Shown here piece by piece: positions 45,790-54,674 of a DNA stretch of 64,000 nucleotides. Position 1 is the first letter of the stretch, and each line of letters starts with the position of its first letter. This stretch comes from an uncultured Prochlorococcus sp. (GTDB lineage Bacteria; Cyanobacteriota; Cyanobacteriia; PCC-6307; Cyanobiaceae), in the NCBI GenBank assembly GCA_902521995.1, contig CABYTO010000001.1, forward strand, positions 98,149-162,148. The letters are read 5' to 3'. The position numbers were made by a program, and so were the translations under genes. A model generated the notes under the pieces. The model had not been told where the DNA came from. It did not search any database and saw only the letters and a program-made list of their open reading frames with translations.

Positions 45790-46737
45790 GTGAATGATCC
45801 AAAACAACTATTAGGAATTAAGGGTGCCTCTGAAACATCAAGTATATGGAAACTCCGTATACAGTTAATGAAACCCATAACGTGGATCCCTTTGATATGG
45901 GGAGTTATTTGTGGAGCAGCTGCAAGTGGGAATTTTGAATGGACATTTAGTAATGTTCTAGCTTCATTAGCATGTATGTTGATGAGTGGACCACTTCTGG
46001 CTGGTTATACCCAAACCATAAATGATTTTTTTGATAAAGAAATTGATGCAATTAATGAACCAAATAGACCAATTCCTTCTGGGAAAATTTCAATTAAAGA
46101 TGTAAAAATACAAATCTGGGTATTACTTATAGCGGGTTTAATAGTTGCTTTTCTATTAGATTTATATGCTAAGCACAGCTTTCCCTCTGTCTTACTTTTG
46201 GCATTAGGAGGTTCCTTTGTTAGTTATATATATTCTGCTCCACCACTCAAATTAAAACAGAATGGTTGGCTTGGAAATTATGCATTAGGAGCATCTTATA
46301 TAGCTTTACCTTGGTGGGCAGGACAAGCCTTGTTTGGGAAATTAACTATCGTGACGGCGATACTAACACTTGCTTATAGCCTCTCAGGACTTGGAATTGC
46401 TGTTATTAATGATTTCAAAAGTGTTGAAGGAGACTCAAAGCTAGGCTTAAATTCTCTACCAGTAGTATTTGGAATTAAAAATGCAAGTAGAATAAGTGCA
46501 GGACTGATTGACATTTTTCAATTAGCAATGGTTGTAGTATTAGTTATTATTGGTCAACATTTAGCCTCTGTAATTTTGGTTTTATTGGTAATTCCACAAA
46601 TTACGTTTCAAGATATGTGGTTACTAAGAGATCCTCTAAAGTTTGATGTCAAATATCAAGCAAGTGCACAACCGTTCCTTATAACTGGAATGTTAGTTAC
46701 AGCTTTAGCTATAGGACATAGTTTTTTAGTTGCTTAA
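45790..46737 (+). CDS. chlG: chlorophyll synthase
   Basis: Esterifies chlorophyllide with phytyl or geranylgeranyl diphosphate; in Prochlorococcus the pigments are divinyl chlorophylls. A UbiA-superfamily membrane enzyme with the first motif NDFFDKEIDAINEPNRPIPSG, the second NDFKSVEGDSKLG, and nine helices. It has 315 residues and a GTG start 8 nt after petP. Its end overlaps the start of the penicillin-binding protein gene. Confidence 0.96.
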   Translation: MNDPKQLLGIKGASETSSIWKLRIQLMKPITWIPLIWGVICGAAASGNFEWTFSNVLASLACMLMSGPLLAGYTQTINDFFDKEIDAINEPNRPIPSGKISIKDVKIQIWVLLIAGLIVAFLLDLYAKHSFPSVLLLALGGSFVSYIYSAPPLKLKQNGWLGNYALGASYIALPWWAGQALFGKLTIVTAILTLAYSLSGLGIAVINDFKSVEGDSKLGLNSLPVVFGIKNASRISAGLIDIFQLAMVVVLVIIGQHLASVILVLLVIPQITFQDMWLLRDPLKFDVKYQASAQPFLITGMLVTALAIGHSFLVA

Positions 46738-48508
46738 GGTGCAAAAGATTAAATTCAAATCTTTTGTTTTAATAATTCCAATATTAATTTTTTCTGGAAT
46801 ATCTTTTTATTTTTTTAGTCTAATATTTAGTACTTTAAAATTTGACTTATCTAAAAATAAAAAGTCTAGGGAAACCAAATATTCTTATGTAATATCATCT
46901 TCAGATAATAAGATAATAAGCAAATTAAGCCGCAAATTTGAAATAGATAATAGTTATCATAAAATTCCATTTTTTCTTAAACATTCTTTTATATCTTCTG
47001 AGGATAAAAGATTTTATAAACATAATGGAATAGATTTAAAAAGTATTTCACGTGCCCTTATTCAAAATATTAGAAGTGGTTATGTTAAAGAGGGAGGGAG
47101 TACGATTACACAACAAGTTGCTAGATTACTTTTTCTAAACAATGATTTAAGTTTTCAAAGAAAAATCAAAGAAATATTTATCTCACTCATAATTGAATTT
47201 AGATATGACAAAAATCAAATTCTAAAATTATATTTAAATAATATTTATCTAGGATCAGGAGCATACGGGGTAGACGAAGCTGCCCAAGTTTATTTTGGAA
47301 AATTTATAGAAGAATTGACATTATCAGAGATCGCATTAATTGCAGGATTAGCTCCAGCTCCATCGATTTATTCACCTTATCAAAATTTAGAACTAGCTAT
47401 TAAAAATAGAAATAAAGTTCTTGAATCAATGTATGTTGATGGATATATTTCTCTTGCAAATAAAAATAAGGCTATTAAAGAAAAAATAAAATTAAATTAT
47501 CAAACAGCTGATAATTTCTTAGATGATAAATTACTAATAAACTTTATTCTTAAGGAAACAGATAAAAGAGTTGGAAGTAAAAATGATTATAAGTTTTTAA
47601 GAATTAAATCTTCTATCAACAAAGATTGGCAAGAAAAAGGTCAAAAAATATCAAGATATGCTGGGCCTAAAGAACTTGAATTTGCTCTGTTATCTATCGA
47701 ATCAAATACAGGACTAATCAGGACAATGATAACCAGCAAAAATCCATCAATTAATGCATACAATAGAGTGATTTCATCTATAAGACCTTTAGGTTCTACT
47801 TTTAAAATAATTCCTTATGCTGCTGCATTAATAGAAGGAATAAAATTAAGCGATAAATTTGAAGACTTACCATTATGCTGGGAAAGTTATTGCCCAAAAA
47901 ATTTTTCAGAAGACTATAGAGGTTCAATATCTTTGATTGAATCATTTAAAAGTTCATCAAATATTGTTCCAATATCAATAACAAAAAAAATCGGCTTAAA
48001 AAATATTATTAATTTAGCAAATTCATTTGGATTAGGTTACGAGCAAGAGTTTGAGGAATTCCCATCATTAGCTATTGGCGCCTACGGAGATAATCTTTTA
48101 AACATCACAAATGCATATTCTGTAATAAACAATAATGGGAAGATTCAAAGCCCTGAAATCATAGAAAAAATAGAATCATTTAAGAAACAACCTATTTGGG
48201 AAAATAAATCTATTTCCAAGAAAATATTAGATTTAAAAATAAATAAGAAAATAAATAAACTTCTTGAAAAATCTGTAAAAGAAGGCACTTCAAAAGCAGC
48301 CTCTATAAAAGGAAAGAAAATTTATGGAAAAACAGGAACATCTGATGGTAATAAGGATCTTTGGTTTATTGGTTCCATCGATAACCTTACAACAGGGATC
48401 TGGATAGGTTACGACGATAACAAGGAATCTGAATTATCTAGTGGGAATGCAGCTTATTTATGGAAGAAGTTCATATCTGAAATTTATAAAATTCCAATTA
48501 AAAAATAA
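46730..48508 (+). CDS. class A penicillin-binding protein (transglycosylase/transpeptidase)
   Basis: A bifunctional murein synthase of 592 residues. An N-terminal membrane helix is followed by the GT51 domain (SSEDKRFYKHNGID, EGGSTITQQVARLL, YLNNIYLGSGAYGVDEAA) and the transpeptidase domain with SxxK in RPLGSTFKI, SxN in KSSSN and KTG in YGKTGTSDGNKDLW. The TTG start at 46730 overlaps chlG by 8 nt; a GTG at 46739 is equally possible. It belongs to the PBP1A-like group. Confidence 0.92.
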   Translation: MLKVQKIKFKSFVLIIPILIFSGISFYFFSLIFSTLKFDLSKNKKSRETKYSYVISSSDNKIISKLSRKFEIDNSYHKIPFFLKHSFISSEDKRFYKHNGIDLKSISRALIQNIRSGYVKEGGSTITQQVARLLFLNNDLSFQRKIKEIFISLIIEFRYDKNQILKLYLNNIYLGSGAYGVDEAAQVYFGKFIEELTLSEIALIAGLAPAPSIYSPYQNLELAIKNRNKVLESMYVDGYISLANKNKAIKEKIKLNYQTADNFLDDKLLINFILKETDKRVGSKNDYKFLRIKSSINKDWQEKGQKISRYAGPKELEFALLSIESNTGLIRTMITSKNPSINAYNRVISSIRPLGSTFKIIPYAAALIEGIKLSDKFEDLPLCWESYCPKNFSEDYRGSISLIESFKSSSNIVPISITKKIGLKNIINLANSFGLGYEQEFEEFPSLAIGAYGDNLLNITNAYSVINNNGKIQSPEIIEKIESFKKQPIWENKSISKKILDLKINKKINKLLEKSVKEGTSKAASIKGKKIYGKTGTSDGNKDLWFIGSIDNLTTGIWIGYDDNKESELSSGNAAYLWKKFISEIYKIPIKK

Positions 48509-48517
48509 ATTATATTT

Positions 48518-49834
48518 TTAAGATTTATAAGAAATTATTGCAGAATAAAATCCATCACCAGGATAATCCAAACAAGGTAAAATTTGCTTTTGGCTAACCA
48601 ATTTTAAAGTTTTGTTTTTTTCAATAAATCTTTCAATTAATAGATTATTTTCATCGGGACAAATAGTACAAGTTGAATAAACTAAAGTACCATCTTTTTT
48701 CAAAAGAGGAAAAATACTCTCCAAAAGTTTTTCCTGTAATAAAGTTAAAGATTTTATTTTTTCTTTACTTAAAGACCATCTAGAATCTGGATTCCTTGAA
48801 AGAGTTCCAATGCCTGAACATGGAGCATCTAATAAAATTTTATCAAAATAAGATATAAACTTAGGATTTAATTCAATCAAACTCGTAGCATCAGCCTTAA
48901 GGGTATTAACAGATTTCAAATTTAACCTTTCTAAATTTGATTGCAATATTTTCAATCTTTTTGCTGATCTATCTACGGCAATGATTTCAGCACTATCATT
49001 TGTTAATTCTGCAATGTGGGTAGACTTACTTCCAGGCGCTGCACAAGCATCTAAAATCTTTTCACCTTCTTTTGGATTTAAGAGCGGTGCTATCCACTGA
49101 GAAGATCTATCTTGAATTGTCCAAAGTCCATCACTATATCCTGGTAAATTTTTTATAGATCTTGGATTAGATTTTAAAGTAATTCCATTATGTAAATCTT
49201 TAATAATTTCAGCATCAATTTTATTTTCATGAAGTACTTTCAAAAAGTTATCTAAATTAGTTTTTAATTGGTTAATTCTCAAATCAATTGATGGTTTTTT
49301 ATTAAATGCCTTAATGATATTTTCACCCTCGCTATTGCCGACCCATTTATAAAGATCCTTAACAAGCCATAATGGAAATGATTCAAGATATGAAATTCTT
49401 TCTTTTCTATCAGAAGATAATTCCGGAAAGATTTTCTGTTCTAATTTTCTTGATGCATTTCTCAATATCGCATTTACAGTTCCCGCTAGACCATTTAAAT
49501 CTGTTTTTTTAGCTACTTCTACAGTGGTAGAAATAGCAGCCGGAAATGGGATTTTATCCATTTTCAAAAGTTGATACAAACCTATATGTAGAAGCCATCT
49601 TAACTTTGGAGGCTGCTTTTTATGAGTAATTTTTGATGTATGATCCGTCCAAAGATCAAGAAATTTTCTATACCTTATGCATCCAAAAGATAATTCCGTA
49701 ATAAAAGCTATATCAAGAGGATTAAATTGATAATTTTTTAAAACCTTTTCAAGAGCATGATCAGAAAAATCACCAGAACTTACTTTTAATAAAATTTCCC
49801 AAGCTGCCTTTCTTTGTAAATATCCTATGCTCAA
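48518..49834 (-). CDS. rsmB: 16S rRNA (cytosine967-C5)-methyltransferase
   Basis: A 438-residue protein with an N-terminal NusB-like RNA-binding domain (AWEILLKVSSGDFSDHALEK) and a C-terminal Rossmann methyltransferase (ILDACAAPGSKSTHIAEL). Two catalytic-type cysteines lie in LDAPCSGIGTLSRNPD and YSTCTICPDEN. It methylates C967 in E. coli 16S RNA. It is convergent with the PBP gene across a 9-nt gap. Confidence 0.95.
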   Translation of the reverse strand: MSIGYLQRKAAWEILLKVSSGDFSDHALEKVLKNYQFNPLDIAFITELSFGCIRYRKFLDLWTDHTSKITHKKQPPKLRWLLHIGLYQLLKMDKIPFPAAISTTVEVAKKTDLNGLAGTVNAILRNASRKLEQKIFPELSSDRKERISYLESFPLWLVKDLYKWVGNSEGENIIKAFNKKPSIDLRINQLKTNLDNFLKVLHENKIDAEIIKDLHNGITLKSNPRSIKNLPGYSDGLWTIQDRSSQWIAPLLNPKEGEKILDACAAPGSKSTHIAELTNDSAEIIAVDRSAKRLKILQSNLERLNLKSVNTLKADATSLIELNPKFISYFDKILLDAPCSGIGTLSRNPDSRWSLSKEKIKSLTLLQEKLLESIFPLLKKDGTLVYSTCTICPDENNLLIERFIEKNKTLKLVSQKQILPCLDYPGDGFYSAIISYKS

Positions 49835-49884
49835 AATATAATTTATTTTTTAAAGATAGCTTTAATATACAAAAATTTAAAAAT

Positions 49885-50028
49885 TTAAACTACTTTTTCA
49901 ATTGCAGAATTAAACAAAATAAAACCTAAGAAAGAAATAAGTGAAAGATTAAATCCAAAAAAAAGAAAAATATTTAAAGAATGGATTCTTTCCCGAAAAA
50001 AAATTTTTTTATCTTTTTGATACTTCAT
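49885..50028 (-). CDS. putative small membrane protein (47 aa)
   Basis: A 47-residue ATG ORF not in the track. A charged start (MKYQKDKKIFFRERIHSLNI) is followed by one strongly hydrophobic helix (FLFFGFNLSLISFLGFILF). It occupies part of the otherwise empty 511-nt gap between rsmB and the cryptochrome gene. No family is recognised and it could be chance in AT-rich DNA, but its charge-then-helix layout is coherent. Confidence 0.4.
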   Translation of the reverse strand: MKYQKDKKIFFRERIHSLNIFLFFGFNLSLISFLGFILFNSAIEKVV

Positions 50029-50061
50029 TATTAAATAAAAACTTATTCAGGAAAAACTTAT

Positions 50062-50241
50062 TCAGGATTTCAAACGGCAACCAATATTGATAGATCCTGC
50101 ATCAAGCATTCTGCCTAATTTAATTGCTATGGATTCCTCCAACCTAGTGAAATTAGATTGATGGGTAGTTATCCAATCTAATTCAGAAAAAGTGATGATT
50201 CCCGTCGAATTACTTTTTAAAAAAAGTGTTCCAATTTCCAT
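50062..50241 (-). CDS. hypothetical small protein (59 aa)
   Basis: A 59-residue ORF not in the track. The protein reads as soluble and folded: MEIGTLFLKSNSTGIITFSE, an ELDWITTHQSNF segment, an amphipathic FTRLEESIAIKLGRMLDAGSI, and INIGCRLKS at the end. Its residue mix is more protein-like than random AT-rich frames. It lies about 100 nt downstream of the cryptochrome gene on the same strand. No family is recognised. Confidence 0.6.
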   Translation of the reverse strand: MEIGTLFLKSNSTGIITFSELDWITTHQSNFTRLEESIAIKLGRMLDAGSINIGCRLKS

Positions 50242-50345
50242 TAGATAAATCTAATTTTTTTAAGTTAACATCAGTACTTAATATTTCTTCATAACATAAT
50301 ATTCTTTTAATTTTTCAAAGACAACTGTAGGTTATTACTTTTAAT

Positions 50346-51836
50346 TTATTGAATATCTCTTAAAAATTTATCGGCCTTTTTTAAGTGATTATTTAATTTT
50401 TCCTCTGACATTTTATCGAGATTTCTCGTTAACATTGCCAGACGATATTGCTTTCTAAAAAAGCTTTCATTATCTTTAATAAATTTCCAAAATAAGCCAT
50501 CCCATATTTCACACCATGGCCCACTTTTAAAATTAGACATTTTTTTTACATAATTAGAGCTTGATATATATGGCTTTGTTGAAAAGATACCACCATCACT
50601 AAACTGGCTCATTCCGTAAACATTTGGGACCATAACCCAATCATAGGAATCAATAAACATTTCCATAAACCATTTATAAACTTGGTTGGGGTGAATTCTA
50701 CATAGAAGCATAAAGTTGCCAACAATCATTAGCCGTTCAATATGATGACAATAACCAAATTTAATAATATTTTTTATAACAACATCTACTGGTTCAATTC
50801 CTGTATTTCCTTTATAAAAAGATTTTGGAATTGGCTTATCTTCAAAATTCCAAAAATTACTATTTCGCATCTTTGTTCCGTACTTTTTATAGACAAGGCA
50901 AATAAATTCTCTCCATCCAATAATTTGACGAATAAAACCCTCTAAAGAGTTAATAGGAACATTATTATTTTTTGCAAAAAGTAATGCTTTATTTACTACT
51001 ACATCTGGGGTTAATAAGCCGCTATTTAAAAGAGGAGAAAGTAAACTGTGCCATAAAAAAGAATTTTCTTTAGAAATAGCATCCTCATAATCTCCAAATA
51101 AGAAAAATCTATTTTTAAAAAAATCATTTAACCATTCATCTGCCTCTTCAAAATTAGTTGGATATAAAAAGTTAGTACTTTCTCCAATAAACTCAATATC
51201 AAAATTGGCTAATGACCTTTCTGCATTAACTACAAATTTATTTTTTTGTAATTTAGGTGTATCAGGTATATTTATTTTTTTGGGTAATTTTTTTCTGTTC
51301 ATTTCATCGAAACTCCATCTACCACCTTCAGGTGTATCATCAGGATTAACTAATATCTTTTGGCTCTTTCTTTGATTCTCATAAAATCTCCCCATAAGAG
51401 GTTTTTTTGCATTTGATGCAAATGAATTTTTTAAATCTTCACTGCTTATAAACATAGGAGAAGGTAAAATATTTAAAGCTAAATTATTACTTTCAACAAA
51501 ATTATTAATCCTCTTCATTATTAAAAAATCATGAGGGTCAATGACATTTATTTTCTGATATTTATTTTTAATAAATTCCGATAAGTAATCAACTGTAGAA
51601 ACATTATTCTTGTTTTCGATATATAAAACTTTAAAGCCAGATATTTCTAAATAATTTTTATAAGCGAGCATAGATGCTCTATGAAAAACTAACTTATTTT
51701 TATGGTTAATTAATTTATGAAATTTATCATTTCCAAAAAATAATGAGTCTTCCAAAATAAAAACTTCACAATTTATTTTTAAGATTGGGCTTTCTCTAAA
51801 AAGTTGATTCGGGAAAATAATTGATACTTGTTTCAT
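50346..51836 (-). CDS. photolyase/cryptochrome of the PhrB/FeS-BCP type (COG3046)
   Basis: A 496-residue flavoprotein-type photolyase. The N-terminal domain ([37 protein letters not shown]) and helical FAD domain ([65 protein letters not shown]) match PhrB-like (6-4) photolyases. Where relatives have a cysteine-rich [4Fe-4S] loop, this one reads [20 protein letters not shown], with a single Cys. The ATG overlaps the DUF2256 stop by 4 nt (ATGA), giving tight coupling. DNA repair or light sensing is inferred. Confidence 0.88.
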   Translation of the reverse strand: MKQVSIIFPNQLFRESPILKINCEVFILEDSLFFGNDKFHKLINHKNKLVFHRASMLAYKNYLEISGFKVLYIENKNNVSTVDYLSEFIKNKYQKINVIDPHDFLIMKRINNFVESNNLALNILPSPMFISSEDLKNSFASNAKKPLMGRFYENQRKSQKILVNPDDTPEGGRWSFDEMNRKKLPKKINIPDTPKLQKNKFVVNAERSLANFDIEFIGESTNFLYPTNFEEADEWLNDFFKNRFFLFGDYEDAISKENSFLWHSLLSPLLNSGLLTPDVVVNKALLFAKNNNVPINSLEGFIRQIIGWREFICLVYKKYGTKMRNSNFWNFEDKPIPKSFYKGNTGIEPVDVVIKNIIKFGYCHHIERLMIVGNFMLLCRIHPNQVYKWFMEMFIDSYDWVMVPNVYGMSQFSDGGIFSTKPYISSSNYVKKMSNFKSGPWCEIWDGLFWKFIKDNESFFRKQYRLAMLTRNLDKMSEEKLNNHLKKADKFLRDIQ

Positions 51837-51964
51837 CTTTGCGACTTTCTGTTACTGCATCTTTTTGAACAGTAGATAACATCATCCCAACAGTTTTTCC
51901 ATTTTTTACGCCACTCAAACGGCCTATTGCAAACAGGACAAGTTTTAGTAGAAAGATTTTTCAA
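51833..51964 (-). CDS. DUF2256 zinc-ribbon-like micro-protein
   Basis: A 43-residue ORF absent from the track. The sequence has [19 protein letters not shown] followed by [14 protein letters not shown], the DUF2256 signature with two Cys pairs likely binding zinc. The start is probably TTG at 51964, three bases after the DUF2805 gene ends. Its stop overlaps the cryptochrome ATG (ATGA). DUF2256 genes are often next to this photolyase class. Function is unknown. Confidence 0.88.
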   Translation of the reverse strand: MKNLSTKTCPVCNRPFEWRKKWKNCWDDVIYCSKRCSNRKSQR

Positions 51965-51967
51965 AAT

Positions 51968-52204
51968 TTATAATTTTCTTTTATGCGTAGATTTAAATCT
52001 AGTTGAATCTTTAAGGGCCATATGTTTTGTATTTCTTCCCGAAACTCTCTTTCTCCAAACTTTGAAAGATTTGGGTTTAAGATTTTGACGCATAATTTTT
52101 ATCGCATCTTCCTCTTTTAAACCAAATTGATACTCGATAGCTTCGAAGGGTGTTCTATCTTCCCAACACATTTCTATTATTCTGTCTATGTCGATACTTT
52201 CCAT
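51968..52204 (-). CDS. DUF2805 / TIGR03643 family protein
   Basis: A 78-residue protein: DIDRIIEMCWEDRTPFEAIE, then FGLKEEDAIKIMRQNLKPKSFKVWRKRVSGR, ending in a basic tail. The N-terminal half looks like a helix-turn-helix, so nucleic-acid binding is plausible but unproven. It is flanked by the DCC gene (2-nt gap) and DUF2256 (3-nt gap), within the photolyase operon. Confidence 0.85.
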   Translation of the reverse strand: MESIDIDRIIEMCWEDRTPFEAIEYQFGLKEEDAIKIMRQNLKPKSFKVWRKRVSGRNTKHMALKDSTRFKSTHKRKL

Positions 52205-52206
52205 AT

Positions 52207-52611
52207 TTATTGTTCACATTGTGAGGTACAAAGTTTTTCAATATCGGATCTACCTGTAATTTGAAGTCTATATTTTGCCCAATATCTGTAAACCAATCTC
52301 AATAATGGAGATAAGAGCTTAATCTTCAAGGGATAATAAACCCAACCTAAACCAACTAATTCATAAGAATATGCAAGTACATCTAGTCCCTTAATAATTT
52401 CACCATTTCCAATAATCCCATGCAAGTTTGACATAGCTTCTGAATATGAGATGTCATTAAAAAGACTTTGATCATAATCCTTACTATTAATATCTATAAA
52501 TTTAATTTGATTTAAGGTATCTCTTTTTTTAAGAAAATTTGTTTCTCTCAAACAAAGAGGACAACCGCCGTCGAATAAAAAGGTTAGTTTATTTTTCATA
52601 TTTTTATTCAA
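52207..52611 (-). CDS. DCC-family thiol-disulfide oxidoreductase-like protein (DUF393)
   Basis: A 134-residue thioredoxin-like protein with the DGGCPLCLRE motif near residues 14-23 (the DxxCxxC of the DCC family), then IKFIDINSKDYD and an IIGNGEIIKGLDVLAY segment. Redox activity is inferred from the family. It is the first gene of the DCC-DUF2805-DUF2256-cryptochrome run, so it may be made with the photolyase. The ATG is preceded by an AT-rich 165-nt spacer. Confidence 0.85.
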   Translation of the reverse strand: MNKNMKNKLTFLFDGGCPLCLRETNFLKKRDTLNQIKFIDINSKDYDQSLFNDISYSEAMSNLHGIIGNGEIIKGLDVLAYSYELVGLGWVYYPLKIKLLSPLLRLVYRYWAKYRLQITGRSDIEKLCTSQCEQ

Positions 52612-52717
52612 ATATAGAAATTAAATAACTTTTTTGTGGAATAAAAATTTTTTTTTAGAGTACAAGCTTTATAAAGCCTTAATAATTGCCAGTTCTAATT
52701 TAGTAAAATTATATTAT

Positions 52718-52759
52718 CTTATTAATTAATAAGCCATTGATCAAGGGATACATCAATGG
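52718..52759. other. palindrome plus hairpin in spacer
   Basis: A 16-bp perfect palindrome (CTTATTAATTAATAAG, 52718-52733) is followed directly by an 8-bp stem (CCATTGAT / ATCAATGG) with a 10-nt loop. It lies 3' of the 67-aa gene and upstream of the DCC gene. It could end the former transcript or be an operator of the latter. No T-run follows on either strand. Confidence 0.35.
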
Positions 52760-52776
52760 TTTAAAACTATTTATGA

Positions 52777-52980
52777 TCAGTCATCAAGAAGATGAACTCC
52801 TTCTCCTACGTCAGGAGTGAATTTACAATATTTTTCAAAAATAAGTCCAACACTTCTCATTTTTTCTCCTAATTCATCATTAAATTTATTCCATTCTTCT
52901 GATTCACGATCAGGTAAATCCCACCCTTGTTTTTCTACCATACTTGTTATTACTGTATAGTCCCATTCTATGTACGCCAT
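52777..52980 (-). CDS. conserved-looking hypothetical protein (67 aa)
   Basis: A 67-residue acidic soluble protein (AYIEWDYTVITSMVEKQGWDL, then NKFNDELGEKMRSVGLIFEKYC). The Trp and Tyr content and the clean composition argue for a real gene. I do not recognise the family. It is transcribed alone and is divergent from trmH. Confidence 0.6.
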   Translation of the reverse strand: MAYIEWDYTVITSMVEKQGWDLPDRESEEWNKFNDELGEKMRSVGLIFEKYCKFTPDVGEGVHLLDD

Positions 52981-53075
52981 TTAGTTAATTTAAACTACCA
53001 AATATTATAAACCAAGAGATTTAATAGGTAATCAATATTTTTTGAATATAATTTAAAAGTGTGAAAAAATTATAA

Positions 53076-53747
53076 ATGTCAATTTTGCTAAGAAGATTTG
53101 AACGAATCAAAAGTGTTTTAGATTGCAGAATGAAAAACTTGACTGTTTTAGTTGAGGATGTCAATAAACCACATAATTTATCTGCGATATTAAGGACTTG
53201 TGATGCAGCAGGAGTTTTCGAAGCAAATTTTATTAGCAAAACGAATGTCGTTAAGACTTTTAATAGTACTGCTCAAGGAAGTCAAAAATGGGTAAAACTG
53301 AATAATCATGAAAACACTATCAAGGCAATATCTGATTTAAAGAATAAGGGTTTTAAATTATATGGAACGACTCTTAATAGTGAATCAGTAGATTATAGAA
53401 ATTTTGATTATTCTCAAAACACATGTTTTGTTTTAGGAGCAGAAAAATGGGGACTAAGTAATGAACTTATATCAATGGTTGATCAATCAATTTTTATACC
53501 TATGAGAGGTATGGTTCAATCTCTGAATGTTTCAGTTGCTGCTTCTATATTATTATTTGAAGCTGTTCGCCAAAGAAAAAATAAAGGTATGTTGCCCGCT
53601 AATGGAGAAGGGTTAAATAGGGACGAATATCAAAAAACACTTTTTGAATGGTGTTACCCAGAATTAGCTGCGTTGTATAAAAAATCAGCTAAAGAATATC
53701 CAAAGTTAAATGATCAAGGAGAACTTGATCTCATTAAAGATAACTAA
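53076..53747 (+). CDS. trmH: tRNA (guanosine18-2'-O)-methyltransferase
   Basis: A SPOUT-class knotted methyltransferase for Gm18 in the tRNA D-loop. The three motifs read NLSAILRTCDAAGVFEANF, FVLGAEKWGLSNELI and IPMRGMVQSLNVSVAASILLFE. At 223 residues it has the TrmH C-terminal extension (GLNRDEYQKTLFEWCYPE). It ends 2 nt from the convergent permease gene. Confidence 0.94.
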   Translation: MSILLRRFERIKSVLDCRMKNLTVLVEDVNKPHNLSAILRTCDAAGVFEANFISKTNVVKTFNSTAQGSQKWVKLNNHENTIKAISDLKNKGFKLYGTTLNSESVDYRNFDYSQNTCFVLGAEKWGLSNELISMVDQSIFIPMRGMVQSLNVSVAASILLFEAVRQRKNKGMLPANGEGLNRDEYQKTLFEWCYPELAALYKKSAKEYPKLNDQGELDLIKDN

Positions 53748-53749
53748 AT

Positions 53750-54595
53750 TTATTCAGAATTTTGACTATCAAAAATTTCTTCAAGGTCCTCTCCTAAAAA
53801 AGAAAGACCTAAAACTAAAAAAAACATTGCCAAACCTGGGAACAAAGCCGTCCACCAGATACCTGTAGGTAAAGCGGCAAGAGCCAGATTTAAATCACTT
53901 CCCCACTCTGGGACATCTGCAGGAACGCCAAGGCCTAAAAATCCTAAACTTCCTAATACCAAAACAGCATCTGCAGCATTTAGGGTAAGCAGAATAGGCA
54001 ATGGAGTTATTACATTTGGGAGAATATATTTAAAAATAATTTTTTTAACATCAGCTCCTGCAACTTGAGCTGCCTCCACATAAGTTTCGGATTTAACCAA
54101 TATTGTCTGATTTCTGATTAATCTAAAATATTGAGGAGAGTAAACAATACACAATGCCAAAGCTGCGTTAAGAATACCCTTACCCAATACAAAAGCCACA
54201 ACAACAGAAAGCAAAATCACAGGTATTGAAAAAATAGTATCCATTATTAGTGATAAGCATTTATCAAAAAAACCACCAAAATATCCACTTAATAATCCCA
54301 ATGGCAATCCCAAACTTAATGAAAAAAGAATAGCTAAGAATACAACTTCTATCGCTAATGATGATCCTTGCAAAGTTCTTAAGCAAACATCTCTTCCTAA
54401 TCTATCTGTGCCACAAAAATGATTAAGAGAAGGAGGGGCAAAGATATCATTGCTTATCATTGAAAATGAATAGCCAAAAAAATTGTTGGCCTCTAAAAAT
54501 TTCATTATTAAAACAACAAGAAGATAAAAAAGTACAATTAAAAATCCAGCTTTTCTGATATTTGCGCCGACACGATTAAATGAGTTAATATCCAA
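53750..54595 (-). CDS. peptide/nickel-type ABC transporter permease (DppC-like)
   Basis: A 281-residue permease with the DppC family pattern: an N-terminal helix, FGTDRLGRDVCLRTL-like text (HFCGTDRLGRDVCLRTLQGS), five more helices and the EAA loop (EAAQVAGADVKKIIFKYILPN). It would partner a DppB-like permease, ATPases and a binding protein, none of which are in this window. The substrate is unknown, with oligopeptides or nickel as the usual family choices. Confidence 0.88.
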   Translation of the reverse strand: MDINSFNRVGANIRKAGFLIVLFYLLVVLIMKFLEANNFFGYSFSMISNDIFAPPSLNHFCGTDRLGRDVCLRTLQGSSLAIEVVFLAILFSLSLGLPLGLLSGYFGGFFDKCLSLIMDTIFSIPVILLSVVVAFVLGKGILNAALALCIVYSPQYFRLIRNQTILVKSETYVEAAQVAGADVKKIIFKYILPNVITPLPILLTLNAADAVLVLGSLGFLGLGVPADVPEWGSDLNLALAALPTGIWWTALFPGLAMFFLVLGLSFLGEDLEEIFDSQNSE

Positions 54596-54674
54596 AATCT
54601 TTTTTTAAAGATATAAATGAAATATACCCAATTCTTTTAAAAATAAATAGCTATGAATTTTAAATTGAAAGAAA

